A DNA stretch of 64,000 nt. Source: Sphingomonas bacterium. GTDB taxonomy: Bacteria > Pseudomonadota > Alphaproteobacteria > Sphingomonadales > Sphingomonadaceae. Of the stretch, positions 57,307 through 64,000 are shown one piece after another. Within the stretch, counting starts at the first letter, position 1; every line of letters begins with the position of its first letter. The stretch is taken from positions 62,001 through 126,000 of the forward strand of contig NZ_CAHJWJ010000003.1 in NCBI RefSeq assembly GCF_903642285.1. Direction: 5' to 3'. Position numbers and translations under genes: made by a program. The notes below the pieces were generated by a model, which was not told the DNA's origin, made no database searches, and saw nothing but the letters and a program-made list of their open reading frames with translations.

Positions 57307-58094
57307 GGGGCCGCTCGCGTCTGCGGGTGGAGAGAAGCGACGTACACGGCCACCGCGCGCGCGTCGTAGGGCGACAGGGCCCGGGCGAACGCGGGGCTGA
57401 CACCGGCGAGCCCATGTTCGAGGGTATAAGCGATGTCCGCCTCGCTGCCGTTGCCCTTCAGCCATTTGCCGTCGACGAGGTTCGGCGCGCCGATCGAGGG
57501 GTCACCTTGCGCGTCGCTGCTATGGCAGTCGTAACAGCCCGCATCGCGCATGAACAACAAGCGCCCCCGCTCGATCGCGGCGCGCTCGTAACCGCCGTTG
57601 CCGTTCGCCGCACGCAGGAACGCGACGACGTCGCGCAGCCCGGCGGGCGTCAACGGTGGCAGCTTCTCGCGCGCATAGGGCACCGCCCTGGCGTAATTGG
57701 GCATGGCCGCCAAATCCCATCCGCGCGTGTCGCCGGCGCGGATGCCGTGAAGCACGATCTGCTCGATCTCGCTCGCCTTGCCCGAGCCGTAGAGGAAGTC
57801 GTCATCCGTCATGTCCGGCACCGCGCGCTCCCGGCTGCCCTTCGCGTCCACGCCGTGACAGGAGGCGCAATGCGCGGCATAGACCCGCGCACCGTCCGCC
57901 AGCGCGACGGCACGCGCCGGGTCGCTGTCGAGAATCGCTTCGGGATCGACGCGCATCAGCAGCATGCGATTGTCCACCGAGCGGTGGTGCAGGAACAGGG
58001 CGGCCATGATCGCCGCCGCGAGCACCAGCCCCATCCACCATAGCAGCCGCGAGCCACCCGTTATCATTCCTTTCGTCATCTCGCCCGCCATCAT
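57303..58094 (-). CDS. membrane-anchored di-heme cytochrome c
   Basis: 263 residues. One N-terminal anchor helix (LLWWMGLVLAAAIMAALFL), then two c-type heme sites: CASCH at 76–80 and CYDCH at 187–191. The first domain has a Met after it in AAMPNYA (131), a likely sixth ligand; the second has no obvious Met (GLAGVSPAFARALSP), so its heme may lack one or use another residue. Overall it resembles CcoP/FixP-type subunits, but no cbb3 oxidase genes are present. ATGA overlaps with both neighbours. Confidence 0.9.
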   Translation of the reverse strand: MMAGEMTKGMITGGSRLLWWMGLVLAAAIMAALFLHHRSVDNRMLLMRVDPEAILDSDPARAVALADGARVYAAHCASCHGVDAKGSRERAVPDMTDDDFLYGSGKASEIEQIVLHGIRAGDTRGWDLAAMPNYARAVPYAREKLPPLTPAGLRDVVAFLRAANGNGGYERAAIERGRLLFMRDAGCYDCHSSDAQGDPSIGAPNLVDGKWLKGNGSEADIAYTLEHGLAGVSPAFARALSPYDARAVAVYVASLHPQTRAAP

Positions 58095-60250
58095 AGATTG
58101 ACCGTCACGCTGAGGCGCGCCGATCGCGGCTCAAGCGGGTGGACCTGGAAGTCGGTCACGCCCGCGGCAGGCTCGCCGGGCAAACGCGTGGTGTAATAAT
58201 AATCGGCTGCATCATCGCGGCTGTTGAACAGGTTGAAGACGCCCAGTCCCAGCCTCAGGCCGTGCGACAAGGTGTAGCCGGCGTTCAGGTTCCACTCGCT
58301 GAAACCGTTATCGGTCGGGTAAGCCTCGCCATCCGCTAGGTGATGCGTCCCCAGCCGGCGCCAGATCAGGCTGCCCGACCAGCGGCCAAGACCGTCCACG
58401 AGGATGCCGGTCGAATAGATGAAGTTCGGCGCGTCGGCGATATATGGTTGGTCCAGGCCGAACGCTGCCAATGCATAGCTCCGGTAGCGCGGCTTGGAAA
58501 AGGCGAGATCCGCATTCAGTTCCAGCCAGCGGAACGGATGGTACTGGCCGGATATCTCGATGCCCTGCCGGCGGCTCGGCGCGCTTGCCTCGTCCTGGCC
58601 GACGTCCGCATTATACGCCAGCTCCGACGTGAAGTCCTGCTGGAACAGCGCGAGCTGGAGTTGCAGCCTTGCGATGATGTCCGAACGCACGCCGACCTCA
58701 TAGCCGGTGGTGGCGGCGAGCAGAGGCGTCGGACCGCCCGCGATCGGGACGCCTTGCGCCGGCACCGTGCCGAACACGCCGCGGACATCGTCCGAGTGGA
58801 ACCCGCGCCCCGCGCTGACGTAGAACTCGGTCTTCGCCCACGGCCCGAGGATCAGGCTGCCCTTGGGCTGGAACAGCCATTGCTGGCCGCGCCCGCCGGT
58901 GCCCGTCACCTCGCTTTGGTCGGTGGCGTGGTAATATTCCTCGCGCAGGCCGACGACGGTGCGCAGCCACGGCGTCCAGTGCAGCGTGTTCTGGATGTAC
59001 GGCCCCAGATCGAGCAGATGGACCCGGTCGGCGTTGCAGTAACTGTCCACCGCAGCATAGCGCGTGACGGATCCGTCCGGCTGTTCCAGCGTACAATAGG
59101 GCAGGATCATGGTCCGGTTCAGCGTGTGACGGCGGCTGACGAAGACATCATCGTAGCGCGCCTGCAGGCCGAAAACGGTTTCGCTGTGGATTGCGCCCAG
59201 ATCGTCAGCGACCGTATAGGATGCCGCGCCGCCCAGCGTCGTCCGCCCCTCGTCCTGTGCTTCCTGGTCGCCGTTCACCGGATCGTCGAGGTAATGGGTG
59301 AAGTCGTTGACCAGCTCCATGGTGCTGTGGATGCCGTAGAGGCTCACCGCGAGTTGGCCGGGGCCGACCGGCTTGTCGAGATGCGTGGACAGGCTGTAGC
59401 GCAGCGACTTGCTGTGGTCGGTCGGGTCGAGCGTGCCGAAGCGGCCGATCAGCCCGGCATCGATCGCGCGCAGCGGCTGATCCGTGGTGAGCCCACCCCC
59501 GCTTTTGTAGAACAACCCGGTCAGACTGAAGCCGTCCGTCGCGTCGCCCTGGCTGTAGCGGAGCGCGGCATTGACCTTCTTGAAATCCAGCCCCGGCTGC
59601 CAGGGACCGTTATAGCGGGTCAGGTCCGCCGCCGCTGCCAGCCGCTGCCCGCCCGAGAAATGGTAGGTGCCGCCGCCGGCAACCTCCTGATAATCGTTCG
59701 TTCCCACCGTTACGGTCAGTTGCGTCGGTATCTCGTCCGCGAGCCGGGTGTGTGCGCTCGCGACCGCGCCGAAGTCGCCGATCGCCGCGTAAAAAGGGCC
59801 CTTGGTGTAGTCGATCGCGCCGACGATCTGCGGGATGAGGAAGCCGATGTCGGAATAGCCCTGCCCGTGCGTGTTGGTCGGGCGATTGACCGGCATGTCG
59901 TCGACGAAATTGGCGAAATCGGTGCCATGGTCGAGATTATAGCCGCGGATTAGGTACTGGTTGGCCTTGCCCTCACCCGAATGGACGGTGACGATCAGGC
60001 CCGGGATGCTTTCGAACAGTTCGCCCGAGCGGAACACGGGGCGGAGCTGCACCTCCTTCCGGGTGATCGTCCCCTGGCTCGCCGTCGTCGCGCGCCCGAG
60101 CAGATCGGCCCGCGACGCGGTCACCACGATATCGCTGCCTTGCTGAGCGGTGTCTGCGGCGGCGGGGCTTGCGGGAACCGGACCCTTCTGAGCCAGAACA
60201 TGGCCCGGACAGGCGAGCAGGGCGACAGCGGACCAAAGCAAACGACCCAC
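58091..60250 (-). CDS. TonB-dependent outer-membrane receptor
   Basis: 719 residues. Signal peptide (LLWSAVALLACPGHVLA), TonB-box-like DIVVTAS, plug domain (SGELFESIPGLIVTVHSGEG, YLIRGYNLDHGTDFANFVDDMPVN) and a 22-strand barrel ending in a typical aromatic/hydrophobic terminus (SARLSVTVNL). It imports a large or scarce ligand across the outer membrane. First gene of the run TonB receptor–cytochrome–isomerase–HupE-like–SnoaL-like. The ligand could be a metal chelate, given the HupE-like partner (inference). The 114-base gap upstream (60251–60364) contains no gene. Confidence 0.93.
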   Translation of the reverse strand: MGRLLWSAVALLACPGHVLAQKGPVPASPAAADTAQQGSDIVVTASRADLLGRATTASQGTITRKEVQLRPVFRSGELFESIPGLIVTVHSGEGKANQYLIRGYNLDHGTDFANFVDDMPVNRPTNTHGQGYSDIGFLIPQIVGAIDYTKGPFYAAIGDFGAVASAHTRLADEIPTQLTVTVGTNDYQEVAGGGTYHFSGGQRLAAAADLTRYNGPWQPGLDFKKVNAALRYSQGDATDGFSLTGLFYKSGGGLTTDQPLRAIDAGLIGRFGTLDPTDHSKSLRYSLSTHLDKPVGPGQLAVSLYGIHSTMELVNDFTHYLDDPVNGDQEAQDEGRTTLGGAASYTVADDLGAIHSETVFGLQARYDDVFVSRRHTLNRTMILPYCTLEQPDGSVTRYAAVDSYCNADRVHLLDLGPYIQNTLHWTPWLRTVVGLREEYYHATDQSEVTGTGGRGQQWLFQPKGSLILGPWAKTEFYVSAGRGFHSDDVRGVFGTVPAQGVPIAGGPTPLLAATTGYEVGVRSDIIARLQLQLALFQQDFTSELAYNADVGQDEASAPSRRQGIEISGQYHPFRWLELNADLAFSKPRYRSYALAAFGLDQPYIADAPNFIYSTGILVDGLGRWSGSLIWRRLGTHHLADGEAYPTDNGFSEWNLNAGYTLSHGLRLGLGVFNLFNSRDDAADYYYTTRLPGEPAAGVTDFQVHPLEPRSARLSVTVNL

Positions 60251-60364
60251 GAGGCACCCTGTCCCAACCTTCCGCTCGCGATGGCTCGCGGCGGTGGACT
60301 GATGTTGGAGGCTGACGCGGGTCGCCGTAAGGTTCGGGACGGTTTCGCCGGGGTTACAGCAGCG

Positions 60365-61414
60365 TTACAGGTCCCCGCTTTTGACGGATGAGGTCAGTAA
60401 TTGCTGCGCGTTGGTGAGGTAGAGCTTCTCGCGTGTCGCCTTGTCGAGGCCAAGGCTCTCGATCGAGCGTATCCCTTCGCGGATATACATCTCGCCGCCC
60501 TCGGGATCGAACGGGCAGTCGCTCGCGAACACCACTCGGTCGTCCCCGAAAAAGTCGAGCCCGCAGCGCAGCGCCGATGCGGAGCCGCCCAGCACGGTGT
60601 CGCCATAGAAGGAACGGAAATAGTCCATGAACGGCCGCTCCAGCCCGCTCAATATCTGGCTGTAATCCTCGTCGCTCGTGCGCGCGCCGAGCTGCGCCCA
60701 CAGCGTTTCCGCCCGGCCCGCGAAATAGGGCAGCATCCCGCCGCAGTGATGGGTGAGGATGCGAAGCCCGGGGACACGGTCGAACAGGCCGGAAAACACC
60801 ATCCGCGCCATCGCCGCGGTGGTCTCGTACGGCCAACCCATCACTTGCCAGATCTCATAGCGCGATTTTGGCTCGCTGGCATAGTCGGTGAAGCCTGCGG
60901 GACGCATCGGATGCATCCAGACCGGCACGCCGTGATGGTGCGTCGCCCGTTCGAACACCGGCAGGTACTCCGGGTCGTCCAGCGGACGCCCATTGACGTT
61001 GGTCATCACCATCACGCCGCGCGCGCCGAGTTCGTCGATCGCGCGGTCCATCTCTTCCAGCGCCGCGGGCACGTTGTTCATCGGCAGCGCCGCGACGAAA
61101 TGGGGGAACTTGTCCGGCCATTTCTGGCAGATTTCGAGCAAGCCGTCGTTGCAAACGCGCGCCGCGTGGGGGGATTCGTCGGGGCCGCCAAGCGCCTCGG
61201 GCGGCGGGCTGGCAGGCGAGATCACCTGCTGAAGTTCGGGCCATTTGTTCAGCATCTCGACCCGCGCCGGCATGTCCCAGAGCAGGCGGATGCTGGTCAG
61301 CCGCTTGACCATGCCGGGATCCTTGTACCGGGTGCGCACCAACTCGAGATAACCGGCTGGCATTACATGATTGTGGATGTCGATCTTGCGCATGACCGAC
61401 GTCGGGCTGTCCAT
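60365..61414 (-). CDS. metal-dependent amidohydrolase, ACMSD/gamma-resorcylate decarboxylase-like
   Basis: 349 residues from ATG 61414 with AAGGAAT 7 bases upstream. Metal-site motifs of the amidohydrolase_2 family: KIDIHNHVMPAG (HxH), VPVWMHPMRPAG, ILTHHCGGMLPYF and VFASDCPFDPEGG (Asp). Family members such as ACMSD and 2,6-dihydroxybenzoate decarboxylase remove CO2 from aromatic or ring-cleaved acids without redox. Position among aromatic-degradation genes supports a decarboxylase. Confidence 0.9.
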   Translation of the reverse strand: MDSPTSVMRKIDIHNHVMPAGYLELVRTRYKDPGMVKRLTSIRLLWDMPARVEMLNKWPELQQVISPASPPPEALGGPDESPHAARVCNDGLLEICQKWPDKFPHFVAALPMNNVPAALEEMDRAIDELGARGVMVMTNVNGRPLDDPEYLPVFERATHHHGVPVWMHPMRPAGFTDYASEPKSRYEIWQVMGWPYETTAAMARMVFSGLFDRVPGLRILTHHCGGMLPYFAGRAETLWAQLGARTSDEDYSQILSGLERPFMDYFRSFYGDTVLGGSASALRCGLDFFGDDRVVFASDCPFDPEGGEMYIREGIRSIESLGLDKATREKLYLTNAQQLLTSSVKSGDL

Positions 61415-61543
61415 GGCGGTATTCCTTTTGGCTGGGGAAGAGGCGGGCGCACCTGCTCGGACGACGGTTATGGCCAACGCGTCGGCGGGGCAAGCGTCGC
61501 GCGCGCCTTGCGTCCGCTGCTTGCGCTGCCCCATGGCCCCGCA

Positions 61544-62470
61544 TCATTCGCCCGAAAGATAGCAGTTCAACCGTTTCCTGAGTACGTGCGCGAAGGGCTG
61601 CCCGACGATGCTCTCGAACCGCGCCTCGGCAAGCGCCACGCCGCAGCGCATCTCGTCCAGCATGATAAGCCCGGCGGGCATGAACGCGACCGTCTTCGCC
61701 CGCCGATCGACGGGGTCGGGTCGTCGCTCCACGAGGCCGAGCGCTTCGGCGCGATCCACCAACTCGCGCATGGACTGTTTCGTCATCCGCCCCCGCGCGG
61801 CAAGCGTCGTCAGACGGGTGCCGTCGAGATCGAGGTTGCGAAACAGCACGAGCAGCACCTGGGTGACTTCCCGGTGCCCCCGCTCGTGCACGAAGCGCAG
61901 CAGGTCGCGGGCGAAACGCCGCGCCGCGAGCGCCAGGATCCGTCCGGCATTGCGTTCGCGCCAGCGCGCCGCGACCGTCTCGGAAGGCGTCTCCGGGGGC
62001 AAACCGATATAGCGGCTCAGCTGGTGCGTCATGTCTTCGAGAAACGCCGCTCCGACCACATCGGCGAAGTGAGCCTCCGCCTGTCGAATGCCATTTTCGA
62101 GCGCTTCCAGCACGCGGACGCCGTCAGGCGTGAAGCGTACGATCTTGGCGCGAAGATCGCGCGGATCGGCGCTGCGCTCCACGATCCGCAAGGCTTCGGC
62201 CTTGTCGACCAGCTCGATCATGCTCTGCTTCGTCTGTCCCGCGCGCGCGGCGAGCGTGGTCAGCCGCGTCCCTTCGACGTCGAGATTGAGGACCAGCGCC
62301 ATCATCGCATCCGACGCGTATGCGACACCGCCACCGCGCATCGACCGCGACTTGTGACGCACGAACATGTTCGTCGCCGCAAACAGAAGACGGCCGACAT
62401 TGCGCGTTCGCCAGTCCGCGTTGCTTTCGACCGACGCCGATGGCTTTTCGACCTGGGCCGCTTCGATCAT
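61544..62470 (-). CDS. two MarR-type regulators fused in one polypeptide
   Basis: 308 residues made of two similar halves: about 22–157 and 173–306. Both carry DGTRLTTLAAR or EGTRLTTLAAR, then TKQSM(I/R)ELVD(K/R)AEAL, then VER followed by a D-R-R/L-R-A-K wing, and end with a dimerisation helix. MarR proteins are normally single-domain homodimers of about 140–160 residues, so this chain may act as a built-in dimer. The start touches the alcohol dehydrogenase stop (TGATG). Confidence 0.9.
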   Translation of the reverse strand: MIEAAQVEKPSASVESNADWRTRNVGRLLFAATNMFVRHKSRSMRGGGVAYASDAMMALVLNLDVEGTRLTTLAARAGQTKQSMIELVDKAEALRIVERSADPRDLRAKIVRFTPDGVRVLEALENGIRQAEAHFADVVGAAFLEDMTHQLSRYIGLPPETPSETVAARWRERNAGRILALAARRFARDLLRFVHERGHREVTQVLLVLFRNLDLDGTRLTTLAARGRMTKQSMRELVDRAEALGLVERRPDPVDRRAKTVAFMPAGLIMLDEMRCGVALAEARFESIVGQPFAHVLRKRLNCYLSGE

Positions 62471-63582
62471 CAAGCGGCGACGTCGGTCAGGATCGCCTGA
62501 TAATCCTCGTTGGTCGGCACATAGGGGCTGGTACGATTGAAGTGGCTCCTGACCATGTCGTCGACCAGCTTCGCCCTGTCGCCCGTCCGGTACCCACTCG
62601 CCGCGAGCGTCGCAGGGAGCCCGAGCGACTTGACCAGCGCGCGCAACGCATCGGCAAGATCTTCGCCCGAACCAAGGCCGATCGCGCGGGCGAGCCGCGC
62701 GGCCTTGTCCGGCACATACTCGGCGAGCATGTGAGTCGTCCGGGGCAGCGCGACGCCGATCAGTGTGCCATGATGCACGTCCTGATCGCCGCAGACCAAC
62801 GCGACGGCATGCGCAGGCCCAAGGCCCTTGTGGATCGCCGCCCCGCCCGAGAAGGCCGCCGCCATCAGAGACGCGCGCGCCGCGTCGCCGTCGGGCTCGA
62901 GCGCCTTGTGCACGTCCGCGAACACGCGCGCCGCGCCGTCGAGGGCCAGCGCATCGATCAACGGATTGGCGGGATTGGCGAAAAAGCCCTCCACGCAGTG
63001 GGAAAGCGCGTCGATCGCCGTCGCCGCGATCAACCGCTTGGGCAAGGTGCGCGTCAGGTCCGGGTCGCAAAGTGCGACCCTGGGTACCAGCAGCGGATGC
63101 CGGGTGCCGAAGCCTGGACCGCCCGCCACCAGGTGAAGCGCGGCGACCGGCGAACACTCGCTGCCCGTACCGATGGTGGTCGGGATCGCGACCAACGGCA
63201 CGACGGCGCCGATCAGCTCGGGCTTGCCGATCAGGTCGCGTGCCCCGCCTTCGACGGTGCCACCCGCCAGCGCGGCGACGATCTTGGCGGTATCGAGCAC
63301 CGAGCCGCCGCCAAGCGCCACCACCCCATCGCACCCTGCCGCGCGATAGGCGGCGAACGCGCCGTCGGCACCCGCGGCGGTCGGATTCTCAGGCACATCA
63401 AGATACATCGCGGCAAAGTCGGGCACAGCCCGCTCGACCGCCGCGACCAGCCCTGCCCCTTCCAATCCGCGATCACTGATCAGCAGCGGGCGGCGCACGC
63501 CGAGCAGCGCCAGTTCGGTTCCCAAAACAGCAAGACCGCCCGCCCCGAATACGAGCCGCGGGAGCACAAGAGCAGGGCCCAT
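62470..63582 (-). CDS. iron-containing alcohol dehydrogenase
   Basis: 370 residues. N-terminal NAD-binding part (RRPLLISDRGLEGAG; VVALGGGSVLDTAKIVAAL) and a C-terminal helical metal domain with DALSHCVEGFFA, AAIHKGLGPAHAVALV and DVHHGTLIGVALP supplying the Asp/His ligands. It could oxidise an aryl or alkyl alcohol; maleylacetate reductases are related and cannot be excluded in a catabolic cluster. AAGGAG 7 bases before the ATG. Diverges from the aldehyde dehydrogenase gene. Confidence 0.92.
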   Translation of the reverse strand: MGPALVLPRLVFGAGGLAVLGTELALLGVRRPLLISDRGLEGAGLVAAVERAVPDFAAMYLDVPENPTAAGADGAFAAYRAAGCDGVVALGGGSVLDTAKIVAALAGGTVEGGARDLIGKPELIGAVVPLVAIPTTIGTGSECSPVAALHLVAGGPGFGTRHPLLVPRVALCDPDLTRTLPKRLIAATAIDALSHCVEGFFANPANPLIDALALDGAARVFADVHKALEPDGDAARASLMAAAFSGGAAIHKGLGPAHAVALVCGDQDVHHGTLIGVALPRTTHMLAEYVPDKAARLARAIGLGSGEDLADALRALVKSLGLPATLAASGYRTGDRAKLVDDMVRSHFNRTSPYVPTNEDYQAILTDVAA

Positions 63583-63674
63583 CCAATTCTCCTTGCCGCA
63601 TCGCGGCTTGCCAGTGCGCGTCCGCACGCATAGTAAGGGAGCAGAACAATGTCCAGTTTGCCGCGCGCATCCCC

Positions 63675-63686
63675 GTTCGGCCGAAC
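63675..63686. promoter_or_regulatory. 12-bp perfect palindrome upstream of the aldehyde dehydrogenase
   Basis: GTTCGGCCGAAC, 16 bases before the ATG at 63703 and between the divergent alcohol dehydrogenase and aldehyde dehydrogenase genes. It overlaps the expected promoter/leader of the dehydrogenase. A natural candidate operator for the tandem MarR protein encoded nearby; position and symmetry are the only evidence. Confidence 0.35.
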
Positions 63687-63702
63687 AACAGGAGAGACTG
63701 CG

Positions 63703-64000
63703 ATGAACCTGATGACCAGCATGACATCCGGCACCCGACAGACCACTCATTTCATCAACGGTCGCTGGACGGAACCGGGCGGCCGCACGTTCGAGGACCG
63801 CAACCCGCTGAACGGCGAAGTCGTGGCGGAGATCGCAGCGGGTGGCCGCGCCGAGTCGGAAGCGGCGGTGGCGGCCGCGGCGGCGGCGTTCCCGGCCTGG
63901 GCGGCGATGCCCCCCGCCGAGCGCCAGCGGCTGTTCTTCAAGGCAGCCGACATCTGCGAGCGGCGGCTGGACGAGATCTGTCAGATCATGGCGGCCGAGA
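63703..64000 (+). CDS. aldehyde dehydrogenase, 3' end outside the window
   Basis: First 99 residues of an NAD(P)-dependent aldehyde dehydrogenase: THFINGRWTEPGGRTFEDRNPLNGEVVAEIAAG, broken here at 20: THFINGRWTEPGG then TFEDRNPLNGEVVAEI, followed by AWAAMPPAERQRLFFKAADI. AGGAG 8 bases before the ATG at 63703. This N-terminus matches the vanillin/salicylaldehyde/succinate-semialdehyde dehydrogenase group. Together with the divergent alcohol dehydrogenase it could convert alcohol to acid in the same pathway. Confidence 0.9.
   Translation, partial: MNLMTSMTSGTRQTTHFINGRWTEPGGRTFEDRNPLNGEVVAEIAAGGRAESEAAVAAAAAAFPAWAAMPPAERQRLFFKAADICERRLDEICQIMAAE

Noticed and set aside
62470..63582. Firm call as maleylacetate reductase
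   Set aside because: The metal ligand pattern is compatible with general Fe-type alcohol dehydrogenases, and the divergent aldehyde dehydrogenase suggests an alcohol substrate; sequence alone does not decide.

Overview
The window is about 64 kb of GC-rich (roughly two thirds G+C) bacterial chromosome that looks like a sphingomonad alphaproteobacterium (Sphingomonas or a close relative). The evidence is an SspB ClpXP adaptor beside class II fumarase, a cyoABCD–SURF1–RegB/RegA block, hisE/F/A/H/B with small interposed genes, TonB-dependent uptake genes, and palindromic intergenic repeats of the kind common in these genomes. Genes are tightly packed, with many 4-base ATGA/GTGA/TTGA stop–start overlaps. 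I saw no tRNA, rRNA, CRISPR array, transposase or prophage gene.

Positions 1–31,600 are mostly housekeeping. In order: the tail of an SDR oxidoreductase; two toxin–antitoxin modules on either side of malic enzyme (maeB); mutS; glnD; infC, with an apparent AUA start and a hairpin over its ribosome binding site; an amino-acid permease; the histidine block (HIT protein, hisE, hisF, a small membrane protein, hisA, hisH, a YciI-like protein, hisB); sspB; fumC; gmk; and an MFS transporter. Next comes a cytochrome bo3 quinol oxidase operon (cyoABCD) running with no gaps into SURF1 and a RegB/RegA redox two-component pair, then a COG2509 FAD protein, a pseudouridine synthase and an aldo/keto reductase.

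Positions 31,600–43,800 are a transition zone: a beta-propeller/phosphoesterase protein, a DUF3429 membrane protein, a ferredoxin-reductase-type flavoprotein, a NitT/TauT-like ABC transporter (two permeases fused in one chain plus an ATPase with an extra C-terminal domain, no binding protein), and KdpD/KdpE without a kdpFABC operon. kdpD is preceded by a 20-codon reading frame whose stop overlaps its likely TTG start.

Positions 43,800–64,000 are accessory and catabolic. There are exported proteins (alpha/beta hydrolase, flavin amine-oxidase-like protein, SAM methyltransferase). An aromatic-degradation set follows (AAHS-type MFS importer, FAD phenol-type monooxygenase, type I extradiol dioxygenase, FAH-family hydrolase, LysR regulator, metal amidohydrolase/decarboxylase, Fe-type alcohol dehydrogenase, aldehyde dehydrogenase). 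Embedded in it is a five-gene run encoding a TonB receptor, a di-heme cytochrome c, a parvulin-like isomerase, a large HupE-family protein and a SnoaL-like protein. Its first four genes overlap by 4 bases each. A regulator made of two fused MarR units sits beside the alcohol dehydrogenase.

The most interesting points are: a palindromic repeat lying in frame inside the SURF1 coding sequence, with a second copy at the start of cyoA in the same operon; the infC leader; the TonB–cytochrome–isomerase–HupE–SnoaL operon; the tandem MarR protein; and the orphan KdpDE with its coupled upstream reading frame.
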